Below, in pieces: positions 9,601 through 16,505 of a DNA stretch of 21,151 nt; the stretch's first letter is position 1, and each line of letters opens with the position of its first letter. The stretch lies in contig JAVCBZ010000080.1 of assembly GCA_030765735.1 (NCBI GenBank), positions 1 to 21,151 of the forward strand. The letters run 5' to 3'. This DNA comes from Candidatus Susulua stagnicola. Its GTDB lineage: Bacteria > Omnitrophota > Gorgyraeia > Duberdicusellales > 4484-171. A program made the position numbers and the translations under genes. The notes below the pieces were generated by a model that had not been told where the DNA came from, did not search any database, and was given only the letters and a program-made list of their open reading frames with translations.

Positions 9601-9988
9601 GAAAAGTGCAAGAGTAGAGGTAGGTCTTCGACAAATAGATATTGCTCCGTTGATTGATTGTATTTTTCTTTTGCTTATTTTCTTTATGCTAACTTCTAGC
9701 TTTGTGGTTATTCCAGGCGTTAATGTTAAGCTCCCTAAAGCATTAGCCCCGGAAGAAATTGATACTAGATCTTTAACCGTGGTTATTTCTAGTGAAGATA
9801 TAATTTATCTTGATGATAAGCCTCTAACGATTAAAGAGGTTGAAGGCTTTATAACAAAGAGAAAGTTTAACTCTATTTTTATTAAAGCAGATCGAGATGC
9901 TAGCTTAGGAGTGGTGGTAAAGATATGGGATGCTTGTAAGAGATTTGGGATAGAAAAAATTGGCATCGCTACTACTTACGATGAATAA
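9590..9988 (+). CDS. exbD: ExbD/TolR-family channel partner
   Basis: Bitopic inner-membrane partner of ExbB. The 132 residues comprise a short basic cytoplasmic N-terminus, one membrane helix at about 18-40 with the essential proton-carrying acid D23 in APLIDCIFLLLIFF, and a periplasmic domain with the usual features (VVIPGVNVKLPKA, then strands around VVISSEDIIYLDDKPL and FIKADRDASLGVVVKIWDAC). The length fits the family. It overlaps exbB by 11 bases and the next gene by 8, so the three are very likely translated together. Confidence 0.92.
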   Translation: MRFRKSARVEVGLRQIDIAPLIDCIFLLLIFFMLTSSFVVIPGVNVKLPKALAPEEIDTRSLTVVISSEDIIYLDDKPLTIKEVEGFITKRKFNSIFIKADRDASLGVVVKIWDACKRFGIEKIGIATTYDE

Positions 9989-10577
9989 GCTTAAATTTCT
10001 TTTAATGCCGAAAAAGTTCAGTATATTTTTTTCGTTAGTTTTTTCAGCGTTATTGCATTTAGTTGTTGTTTTTTGTTGTTTTTTACAAATTACAGCTAAA
10101 GGCGATCCTTTTTTTTGTAATTGGTCTAAGATACTTAGTCATAAAGATTTATTTTTTGAAAAAAAGGAAGTAGCTTTTTCTAAAAACCTAGATCTTTTTT
10201 CAAATAATATTAGGAAAAAATATTTTTCTCCTCACTATCTTCCAAGGTTTTATCCTTCAAAGGGCAAAAAAGATTTTAACTCAAGATTTTTTATTTCTAA
10301 TATTACTAAAATGTCTCAACCTTTAAAAGATTTTAAAGTTCAAAAGAACTATGTTTATCTTTGGGATAAAGGGAGCGTTTTTTCTTCTAGGGAAGAGGAA
10401 GAATCTATATCTTATAAAGCTTATATTTCTCCATATGGAAAAGTTCTTTTTCTCTATCCTGAGAGATTACCGAATAATTCTTATGGGAGCTTGTATTTGC
10501 AGGAATACATTCGCGAGGCGGCTTTTTTTCTTAATGATAGATTTTTCTGGACAAAGTTAGAAGGAATAGTAAAATAA
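9981..10577 (+). CDS. TonB-like membrane protein following ExbB/ExbD
   Basis: A 198-residue protein with one N-terminal membrane helix at about 13-38. That helix contains S22-A-L-L-H26, matching the SxxxH motif of the TonB transmembrane helix, whose His is needed for coupling to ExbB/ExbD. The C-terminal part (YKAYISPYGKVLFLYP, residues 145-160, then a helix to about 183) is loosely like the TonB C-terminal beta-alpha-beta fold. The middle is basic and aromatic and lacks the long Pro-rich spacer of classical TonB. Gene order exbB-exbD-this gene is the usual order for a TonB. I chose ATG 9981 (8-base overlap with exbD) over the TTG at 9960, because it puts a short basic lead before the helix. 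The call is inference from motif and context. Confidence 0.6.
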   Translation: MNKLKFLLMPKKFSIFFSLVFSALLHLVVVFCCFLQITAKGDPFFCNWSKILSHKDLFFEKKEVAFSKNLDLFSNNIRKKYFSPHYLPRFYPSKGKKDFNSRFFISNITKMSQPLKDFKVQKNYVYLWDKGSVFSSREEEESISYKAYISPYGKVLFLYPERLPNNSYGSLYLQEYIREAAFFLNDRFFWTKLEGIVK

Positions 10578-10798
10578 TGTATATAGACTTTTCGTTATTT
10601 ATAGCTGTTATTTTAAGCGCTTGGGTGGTATTTGCTTTTTGTTTAGAGTATATTTGTGATGAAAGTAATACTTTGGTAAAGAAAGAGGTGCAACTTGTTA
10701 GAAGGAAGTGTGAAGTTTGCGCTTCAGTATATTTTGTTTCGGTTTTTTTTGAATTTTGGCGATGTCCACTTTGTGGGAGTATAAATAAAGAAAAATAA
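10577..10798 (+). CDS. Small membrane protein with a C-terminal zinc ribbon
   Basis: A 73-residue protein with one membrane helix at about 5-25 and a predicted zinc ribbon made of C45-x2-C48 and C63-x2-C66. The start shares a base with the preceding stop (TAATG, 10575-10579), the same coupling style seen elsewhere in this run. I do not recognise the family. The layout (anchor plus zinc ribbon in the cytoplasm or at the membrane face) suggests an adaptor or redox/metal-binding protein. Its tight place after the TonB-like gene suggests it belongs to the same operon. Confidence 0.7.
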   Translation: MYIDFSLFIAVILSAWVVFAFCLEYICDESNTLVKKEVQLVRRKCEVCASVYFVSVFFEFWRCPLCGSINKEK

Positions 10799-10803
10799 AG
10801 AAA

Positions 10804-11346
10804 ATGATTACACAAATAGGTATAGTAGCTGGTGAGATCTGGAATTTTTTAGATAAATACGGACAAGTAAATCTAGAGCAATTAATGGCTGGGATTGAAA
10901 AACCTCGTGAATTAACTTTTATGAGTTTAGGTTGGCTGTCTCGAGAGGGACATGTTGTAGTCGACAAAAACGGCTCTGACTATCAGATTAGTTTACGGAA
11001 AAAAAGAAAAGTAATGAAAAAAGGTGTGGTTCTTGTAGTTGTCATAGGGATTGTTATGGTAATTTGTATACTTGCAGTTGCTTCTATTTTTCTTATGACT
11101 CAAGAATCGCGTTTAGCTGAACATAAAATAAAGCGAAGTAGAGTTTTTTTTGCTGCTCAATCTGGGATGGTTGTTGCTTTAGAACTATTAAGAAAAGGCG
11201 TTGTCAATCCTTCAAGAACAATTCATATAGGAGCTGGCGTTCCAGGTTATCCTGTTGCTGGGATTCCAGTAATTATTAATTATGTTCCCGGTGCGGGTAC
11301 TGGACCCGGGGGTACTGATCCAGTAAATATTATAGTTAACTATTAA
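10804..11346 (+). CDS. Winged-helix (DUF2582-like) domain joined to a PilX-like pilin segment
   Basis: One open frame of 180 residues holds two unlike parts. Residues 1-69 resemble the short winged-helix family DUF2582: GEIWNFLDKYGQVNLEQL, then FMSLGWLSREGHVVV. In other bacteria this is usually a stand-alone protein of about this size. Residues 71-180 begin with Met and look like a PilX-type minor pilin N-terminus: MKKGVVLVVVIGIVMV with a hydrophobic helix to about residue 97, then ESRLAEHKIKRSRVFFAAQS and a short Gly/Pro-rich tail. A DNA-binding-like domain before a membrane helix with a type III-like leader is odd. The junction lies on seven A bases (10999-11005), and in the +1 frame a TAA overlaps an ATG at 11012-11016. 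Either a real fusion or two genes joined by a one-base insertion. Confidence 0.7.
   Translation: MITQIGIVAGEIWNFLDKYGQVNLEQLMAGIEKPRELTFMSLGWLSREGHVVVDKNGSDYQISLRKKRKVMKKGVVLVVVIGIVMVICILAVASIFLMTQESRLAEHKIKRSRVFFAAQSGMVVALELLRKGVVNPSRTIHIGAGVPGYPVAGIPVIINYVPGAGTGPGGTDPVNIIVNY
11014..11346 (+). other. Alternative gene model: stand-alone PilX-like pilin start
   Basis: ATG 11014 is codon 71 of the fused frame. If it is used as a start, the product is a 110-residue pilin-like protein with a 3-residue basic lead (MKK) before a membrane helix, the normal form of a PilX-like leader. No Shine-Dalgarno sequence is obvious beyond the A/G-rich GAAAAG just upstream, but translational coupling would explain that if the upstream frame ended at TAA 11012-11014. 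Confidence 0.45.
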
Positions 11347-11424
11347 CCTGCCTAGTAAAAATTTATTTTATATATGTTTGTTTTTTTTATTTTTAGAGCA
11401 TAACTTAAATAGTTATATTTTATT

Positions 11425-11497
11425 GGGCCGGTAGTTCAGTTGGGAGAACATCTCGTTCGCAACGAGGAGGTCGGCGGTTCAACTCCGCTCCGGTCCA
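11425..11497 (+). tRNA. tRNA-Ala, anticodon CGC
   Basis: A 73-base cloverleaf. Acceptor GGGCCGG (11425-11431) pairs with CCGGTCC (11490-11496), with discriminator A. The third pair is G-U, the classic identity signal for alanyl-tRNA synthetase, which agrees with the anticodon. D stem GTTC/GAAC; anticodon stem TCTCG/CGAGG around loop TTCGCAA, anticodon CGC at 11458-11460; T stem 11473-11477 with 11485-11489 around TTCAACT. The CCA end is not encoded. It stands alone between the pilin-like gene and rsmE; the flanks (11347-11424 and 11498-11566) hold A/T-rich sequence with T runs but no convincing hairpin terminator. Confidence 0.96.
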
Positions 11498-11566
11498 GTT
11501 AGAAAGTTAAGGTTTTTTTAATTTTATTAATTAAGGATTTATTTTTTATAAAACCAAAGAGGATTT

Positions 11567-12274
11567 ATGCCGAAGATAAGGATTTATATTGAACCTAAGG
11601 ATATTAACAATTTTATTGAGGTTAAAGATTTAAATATTGTTCATAAGATCAAGAATGTTTTACGTCTTAGGAAAGAAGATATATTATATATCTTTGATGG
11701 TCAGGGTAAGGAATATTTGTCTCAGATAGAAATAATAGCTAAAAAGAGTATTATAATTAAAATTGATAAACTTTTTGCTGATGGTGTAATATTAAATAAA
11801 AAAATAACTTTAGGATTTCCTCTTGTTAAGGAGAGCAAGATTAGTTTTATTCTTCAAAAAGCTACTGAATTAGGAGTAAATCATTTTATTCCTTTTGTTA
11901 GTGAAAGAAGCCTGAGAGGACAGATTTCCGATAATAAAATAGAAAAGTGGAAAAAAATAATTATTGAAGCAGTACGTCAATCTGAGAGGCTATGGATACC
12001 AACAATCTCAAAAGTATTAAATTTTAAAGAGATCATTAAAAGCAATAATAGAGTTAAACTAGTAACGTCAGTTAATGGAAAGAAAATAAACACTATTTTA
12101 AATGGTAAGGAAGAAGACGTTTTTGTTGTTGTTGGTCCAGAAGGAGGTTTTTCTTCTTTAGAGAATGATCAGCTAAAAAATAATAATTTCAAGTTTTTTA
12201 ATTTATCTTCACATATTTTAAGGGTAGAGACAGCAAGCTTATTTTCTGTAGGTCTGATTAATTATTTTATCTAA
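11567..12274 (+). CDS. rsmE: 16S rRNA (uracil-1498-N3)-methyltransferase
   Basis: SPOUT-class methyltransferase that methylates N3 of U1498 in 16S rRNA with S-adenosylmethionine. The 235 residues show an N-terminal PUA-like RNA-binding part (1 to about 70) and the C-terminal trefoil knot. Motifs: LGFPLVKESKISFILQKATE (82-101), VSERS (111-115), EAVRQSERLWIP (134-145), VVGPEGGF (188-195) and LRVETASLF (218-226), the last two lining the cofactor site. A Shine-Dalgarno run AAAGAGGA (11556-11563) is well placed before ATG 11567. It is not preceded by prmA, a frequent neighbour elsewhere. Confidence 0.95.
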   Translation: MPKIRIYIEPKDINNFIEVKDLNIVHKIKNVLRLRKEDILYIFDGQGKEYLSQIEIIAKKSIIIKIDKLFADGVILNKKITLGFPLVKESKISFILQKATELGVNHFIPFVSERSLRGQISDNKIEKWKKIIIEAVRQSERLWIPTISKVLNFKEIIKSNNRVKLVTSVNGKKINTILNGKEEDVFVVVGPEGGFSSLENDQLKNNNFKFFNLSSHILRVETASLFSVGLINYFI

Positions 12275-12319
12275 CAATTATTTTATAGATTAATTAAATT
12301 ATTAATGGAAGAGTGAAAT

Positions 12320-13021
12320 ATGCGACTCAATCTTTTTATTGCTAAAAGTGGTTATAGTTCAAGAAGGAAGGCTGATTGTCTTATTAAAGAAGGTAAGGTA
12401 AGGGTTAATGGCCAAGAAGCGCTGAAACCCTTTTTACAGGTTAGCGGCAAGGATAAAATTGAAGTCGAAGGCAAAACGTTAAGGCTTAGAGAATATATTT
12501 ATCTGTTATTTAATAAACCTAAAGGGGTGACCACTACTCTTAGTGATAGGTTTGCTTCTAAAAAAGTAATTGATTTTTTTCCTAGGAAATTCAAGGGAAT
12601 TTATCCAATAGGAAGACTAGATAAGCAATCTTCTGGATTACTTATACTTACAAATGATGGTGATTTTTGTTATCGCCTAACTCATCCTAAGTTTTCTATA
12701 GAGAAGGAGTATTTACTTGAACTTAACGGAGAGATGCTTCCTTGTGATTGCCAAAGAGCTAAAAATGGTTTAACTTCTGAAGGTGATCATTTAAAAGTTA
12801 ACGCTATTGAAGTTGTTAGTAGCCAGAAAAATAAGACTATATGTAAGGTAATGATCTCTGAAGGTAAAAAAAGACATCTAAGAAGATTGTTTAAGGCTTT
12901 AGGGTTTTCAGTTGTAGAGTTAAAGAGAGTTAGAGTAGGTAGACTCGTTTTAGGAGACTTAATGGTTGGCAAATATAGATTAATTGAGGGCAAGAAGATT
13001 TATTCTTTTTTTTCTATTTAA
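12320..13021 (+). CDS. rluB: RsuA/RluB-family rRNA pseudouridine synthase
   Basis: Converts a specific uridine in rRNA to pseudouridine. The 233 residues begin with an S4 RNA-binding domain (MRLNLFIAKSGYSSRRKADC and EGKVRVNG), then the catalytic domain with LLFNKPKGV (62-70) and GRLDKQSSGLLILTNDGD (98-115), where D101 is the catalytic aspartate. FSIEKEYLLEL and a C-terminal basic KKRHLRRLFKALG segment complete the family pattern. The start is supported by GGAAGAG at 12307-12313. Motifs do not firmly separate RluB (23S) from RsuA (16S) or RluE/RluF, so the symbol is a best guess while the family is secure. The next 86 bases before gmhB are A/T-rich with no clear signal. Confidence 0.85.
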   Translation: MRLNLFIAKSGYSSRRKADCLIKEGKVRVNGQEALKPFLQVSGKDKIEVEGKTLRLREYIYLLFNKPKGVTTTLSDRFASKKVIDFFPRKFKGIYPIGRLDKQSSGLLILTNDGDFCYRLTHPKFSIEKEYLLELNGEMLPCDCQRAKNGLTSEGDHLKVNAIEVVSSQKNKTICKVMISEGKKRHLRRLFKALGFSVVELKRVRVGRLVLGDLMVGKYRLIEGKKIYSFFSI

Positions 13022-13107
13022 AGAGCTATTTTTCTTTAAAAATAAACCGTTTAATGTTAGTATATAAGCTAAATCGGTAAAATTTGATATAAACTTTATT
13101 AATAGTT

Positions 13108-13656
13108 ATGAACGTAGTTTTTCTAGATCGTGATGGTGTAATTAATAAGTATCCCGGAGATACTAATTATGTAAACAATTGGAGTGAATTTAAATTCATT
13201 TCCGGAAGCATTGAAGGGATAAAAAAACTTAATAGTTGTGGATTTAAGTTGTGTGTTGTATCTAATCAGGCTGGTGTATCTAAAGGGTTATATAGCCAAG
13301 AGGATTTAGACGAGATAAATGAGAATATAATAAAAGAGCTAAAAGTCCAAGGGACTAGAGTTGATGGAATTTATTATTGTACTCATGCTAAATTAGATAA
13401 TTGTGGCTGCAGGAAGCCTAAAACTGGACTCCTGAGGCAAGCGGTTTTAGACTTAGGTATGCCTCTTGAGTCTTCTTTCCTAATCGGTGATTCTTTTATC
13501 GATATGGAGGCAGCTCGTTGTTTTGGAGCAAAAACTGTGCTTGTTCTTTCTGGTAAAGAGAAATTATCCAATAAAAGTCAGTGGAAATTTGAACCGGATC
13601 ATATATTTCTTGATTTAAAATCTGCTGCCGATTATCTTTGTATCCATTATGGCTAA
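13108..13656 (+). CDS. gmhB: D-glycero-D-manno-heptose 1,7-bisphosphate 7-phosphatase (HAD family)
   Basis: Removes the C7 phosphate from heptose bisphosphate on the way to the ADP- or GDP-heptose used in lipopolysaccharide core or S-layer glycans. The 182 residues are of HAD IIIA type: nucleophile D7 and acid D9 in FLDRDGVIN, VVSNQAGVSKG (50-60), the zinc loop C91-x-H93...C99-x-C101, followed by RKPKTG, and the magnesium motif GDSFIDME (127-134). The intact zinc loop is characteristic of GmhB and the related HisB phosphatase. No histidine genes are nearby, so GmhB is favoured. It overlaps the next gene, a glycosyltransferase, by 8 bases, which agrees with an envelope role. Confidence 0.88.
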   Translation: MNVVFLDRDGVINKYPGDTNYVNNWSEFKFISGSIEGIKKLNSCGFKLCVVSNQAGVSKGLYSQEDLDEINENIIKELKVQGTRVDGIYYCTHAKLDNCGCRKPKTGLLRQAVLDLGMPLESSFLIGDSFIDMEAARCFGAKTVLVLSGKEKLSNKSQWKFEPDHIFLDLKSAADYLCIHYG

Positions 13657-14707
13657 AATTATAATTGTTTATGCTAGTTTTGGAGAAGGGCACAAAAAGG
13701 GAGCTGAGGCTTTAAAATACTTATCAGATGCTGTAATTTGTGATCTCCTAGATTTTACCAATCCTTTACTAAGAAAGATTTATTCGACGGGTTATTTGAT
13801 TATAACTCAATATTTTCCTTATCTTTGGCGAGCTTTGTTTTTCTTTACTAAAATAAAGTTTTTTTCTTTTTGTGTCGATAAGTTCAATTGTTTAATCTTT
13901 TCGTCATTTTTTAAATATTTGAGAGAGATAAATACAGAAATCATGATTGTTACTCATTTTTTCCCTTCCAGTTTAATAGTACCAATAAAGAATAAAATGA
14001 AGTTCAAGGTTATCTCAGTTGTTACGGACTTGCGAGTTCATCCATTGTGGTTTTCTGAATCTGTCGATCATTATTTTGTAGCTTTAGAAATAACAAAGCA
14101 AGACTTGATTAATATTGGAGTCGAAAAAGACAAGATTACTTCGGGTTTTGTTCCGTTGAGAGAAGGATTCCTAAAGGACATCTCTTCAGGGTTTTTAGCT
14201 GAGAAGTTTCATCTAGGGGCAAGGCCGTCTTTAATTTTTGTCTCATCTTCACAAGGGAAATTCCTTTTTTTGTTAAAATCGATTAAAGATCTTTTGAAAA
14301 ATTTTAATATTTTTTTCATTTATGGTAAAAACTTGAGGTTAAAGAAAAAATTAGAGAGTTTGAAGTCTCCTTATCTTCGGTTTTTTTCTTTTTATAGTGA
14401 AATTTGGGAATTAATTTCTGCAAGTTCAATTATTATTTCTAAGCCTGGAGGCATGACTATCTTTGAGGGGATTTATAAAAAGAAGCCTTTTATCTTTACT
14501 CATTATATTCCTGGACAGGAAAAAGATAATATGAAATTTTTAATTAAAAAAGGAGTGGCTAAATTTGTTCGGAGAAAAGAGCAACTGATTGATGCGATCT
14601 ATCATTTTGATAAAATTAGCAATGAATTAAAGAATGATTATCCTATAGAGGTTGGAGATATACGTAAACCTTTATCTAATTTAATAGCGAAGTGGTGTAA
14701 TGCTTAA
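13649..14707 (+). CDS. MGDG-synthase/MurG-like glycosyltransferase
   Basis: A 352-residue GT-B glycosyltransferase resembling monogalactosyldiacylglycerol synthase and processive diacylglycerol glucosyltransferases (GT28). The N-terminal half has the acceptor-side pattern IVYASFGEGHKKGAEAL (6-22), THFFPS (102-107) and VVTDLRVHPLWF (124-135). The C-terminal half has the sugar-nucleotide site SKPGGMTIFEG (264-274) and HYIPGQEKDN (285-294). The loop that is usually GGSQG in this superfamily reads SSSQGK (199-204). Hydrophobic stretches near 48-66 suggest contact with the membrane. The likely acceptor is a membrane lipid; the sugar donor cannot be read from the sequence. It overlaps gmhB by 8 bases and priA by 8 bases. 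Confidence 0.8.
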   Translation: MAKIIIVYASFGEGHKKGAEALKYLSDAVICDLLDFTNPLLRKIYSTGYLIITQYFPYLWRALFFFTKIKFFSFCVDKFNCLIFSSFFKYLREINTEIMIVTHFFPSSLIVPIKNKMKFKVISVVTDLRVHPLWFSESVDHYFVALEITKQDLINIGVEKDKITSGFVPLREGFLKDISSGFLAEKFHLGARPSLIFVSSSQGKFLFLLKSIKDLLKNFNIFFIYGKNLRLKKKLESLKSPYLRFFSFYSEIWELISASSIIISKPGGMTIFEGIYKKKPFIFTHYIPGQEKDNMKFLIKKGVAKFVRRKEQLIDAIYHFDKISNELKNDYPIEVGDIRKPLSNLIAKWCNA

Positions 14708-16505
14708 GATTGTAAAGGTAGCTGTACCTATAGCTTTGGATAAGGAGTTTGATTATATTTGTCCTCCTAGTTTAGAAGTGAAAATAGGGGCAAGAGTTCT
14801 AATAGATTTTAACCATAAAAAGAGAGTTGGAATTGTTATAGGTACCTCAAATCAATCGAAGATATTTAAATTAAAATCAATCATAGATGTCCTTGATTCT
14901 GAGGTTTTATTGGACGCTCAACATCTTGATTTTGCTAAAAGACTAAGTGAGATTTATTCTTATTCTCAAAATGAATTCCTATTCATGATGATCCCTCCTC
15001 ATCTTAAAAAATCTAAAAAAATAAGTAAACAGAGAAAAATAAATAAAATTTATGCTGATGTTAAAAGAAACGAAAACAAGAATAGCTCTTGCTTTATTAA
15101 AGCTGATAGTTTTTTAAGCAGATATCAGTTGTGGAGAGATAGTGTAAAGGAAAAGCTAAAAAATGGTTCTGTTCTTATTTGTTTTCCCCAGCTTACATAT
15201 CTTGAAGCTGCCAGGAAGATCATTGAAAATGATTTTCCTAATCAGGTTAAAGTAATCCATAGCCAGGAGAAAGGGAGGGAGCTTACTTCTAATTGGGAAG
15301 AAACGCGTGAAAAATCTTTAATTTTGGGGACAAGAGTAGCAATTTTTTATTATCCTTCTGATTTAAATTTAATTATAGTAGAAGAGGAAAATAGTCCTTA
15401 TTATTTTCAGGAAGAGAAACCTTACCATAATCTTTTGGATGTAGCTTATAGTTTATCTATTTCTAAAGCCGTGGATTTAATTTTAAGTAGTGATTACCCC
15501 TCATTAACAACTTATAAGCGAATAAAAGATGAAAAAATTCAATTAATAGATAAAGGGGGAAAAGGTAGAGACATAAAGGTGATTCATTTATCGGAATTTA
15601 CTAAGAATAGAATTATTGGTCCGATTCTAATCGAACTCTTAAGAGAGACGATTCAGAATAATAAAAGGGCAGTTGTTCTTTGGAATCGAAAAGGATTTGC
15701 TAGGGTTATTACTTGTTCTAGTTGTTCGCATATATTTAAGTGTGAACATTGTTCAAGTTTTTTACAATCTTCCTTAAAGAGCGAAGAAGCAACTTGTCCT
15801 TATTGCCAAAAAAATTATATTTTGCCTAAAATTTGCACTAAATGTAATAATGGTTATTTAAAAATTAAAGGCTATGGTATTCAAAGAATAGGAAGTACTT
15901 TAAAAAAAATATTTCCAGAGGTTAAAATTGATGATTTTTCCGAGTTTTCTAGTAATACTCAAATAGTTATTTCGACATCTAAGATTTTAAGCTATGTTAA
16001 TGAAGTGAAAAAATTTGATAGAGGTTTTGTTCTTGATGCTGACCTTTTTCTAAATCATCTAGACTATAGTACAACATTCAATGCTTTCTTGTATCTGAGG
16101 AAACTTATTTTTTTATTTCAAGAATCTCTATATGTTTTTACCCGACATAAAGACTACTATCTTTTTAAACATCTAAATGAGAATTGGAGAAGCTTTTATG
16201 ATGCTGAGTTGCAATTTAGAAAAAAATCACAATTTCCGCCTTTTGGACTTGTTGCTAAAATTACCCTAAGAGGGAAGAATGAAAAAGTTCTTTTAAAAAG
16301 GGTAAAGGATTTATATAATAGGATAGAGAAGAAACATAAGGAAGTTTATGGCCCCTTTGAAGAGAAACCCTTTAAAATAAGAGATAAATTTCGTTATTCT
16401 ATTATAGTCAAAGCTGAAAGGACTTCTCAATCTAGAAGAATGATAAAAGAAGAAATTAAGGGGTTTCGTACTTCTTCTATACAAATAGCAGTTAATTTAC
16501 AATGA
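14700..16505 (+). CDS. priA: PriA-type primosomal protein N' with eroded helicase motifs
   Basis: Replication-restart protein of the PriA family, 601 residues against 732 in E. coli. The N-terminal 3'-DNA-binding part is present (VAVPIALDKEFDYICP, 7-22; ARVLIDF). The zinc module is complete, with eight Cys as four CxxC pairs: 339/342, 348/351, 366/369 and 379/382. LILGTRVAIF (207-216), LWNRKGFARV (327-336), FVLDADLFL (443-451) and QFPPFGLVAK (511-520) align with PriA landmarks. The ATPase motifs are gone: no GSGKT loop before residue 150, DEEH has become EEEN (228-231), the SAT motif region reads LSSDYPS (262-268), and the GRAGR motif after the DADL segment is absent. The frame is uninterrupted, so this is not a pseudogene by frameshift. 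It probably acts as a structural primosome factor without helicase activity. Confidence 0.88.
   Translation: MLKIVKVAVPIALDKEFDYICPPSLEVKIGARVLIDFNHKKRVGIVIGTSNQSKIFKLKSIIDVLDSEVLLDAQHLDFAKRLSEIYSYSQNEFLFMMIPPHLKKSKKISKQRKINKIYADVKRNENKNSSCFIKADSFLSRYQLWRDSVKEKLKNGSVLICFPQLTYLEAARKIIENDFPNQVKVIHSQEKGRELTSNWEETREKSLILGTRVAIFYYPSDLNLIIVEEENSPYYFQEEKPYHNLLDVAYSLSISKAVDLILSSDYPSLTTYKRIKDEKIQLIDKGGKGRDIKVIHLSEFTKNRIIGPILIELLRETIQNNKRAVVLWNRKGFARVITCSSCSHIFKCEHCSSFLQSSLKSEEATCPYCQKNYILPKICTKCNNGYLKIKGYGIQRIGSTLKKIFPEVKIDDFSEFSSNTQIVISTSKILSYVNEVKKFDRGFVLDADLFLNHLDYSTTFNAFLYLRKLIFLFQESLYVFTRHKDYYLFKHLNENWRSFYDAELQFRKKSQFPPFGLVAKITLRGKNEKVLLKRVKDLYNRIEKKHKEVYGPFEEKPFKIRDKFRYSIIVKAERTSQSRRMIKEEIKGFRTSSIQIAVNLQ

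Noticed and set aside
9960..9962. TTG as the start of the TonB-like gene
   Set aside because: ATG 9981 gives a normal basic lead before the membrane helix and a short overlap with exbD, as elsewhere in the run.
10999..11006. Canonical -1 ribosomal frameshift heptamer A AAA AAG in the fusion gene
   Set aside because: The A run is in the wrong phase for the heptamer in the reading frame used, and the alternative product needs a +1 shift; a one-base indel or polymerase slippage fits better.
11347..11424. Terminator or tRNA promoter in the T-rich spacer before tRNA-Ala
   Set aside because: T runs are present without a stable hairpin, and the TATATT near 11414 would start transcription inside the tRNA.
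13022..13107. Promoter for gmhB
   Set aside because: Several A/T-rich -10-like words occur, but none has a -35 partner at a proper distance.
14700..16505. priA as a pseudogene
   Set aside because: The frame is intact over 601 codons, all eight zinc Cys are conserved and the gene is translationally coupled on both sides; only the ATPase motifs are lost.
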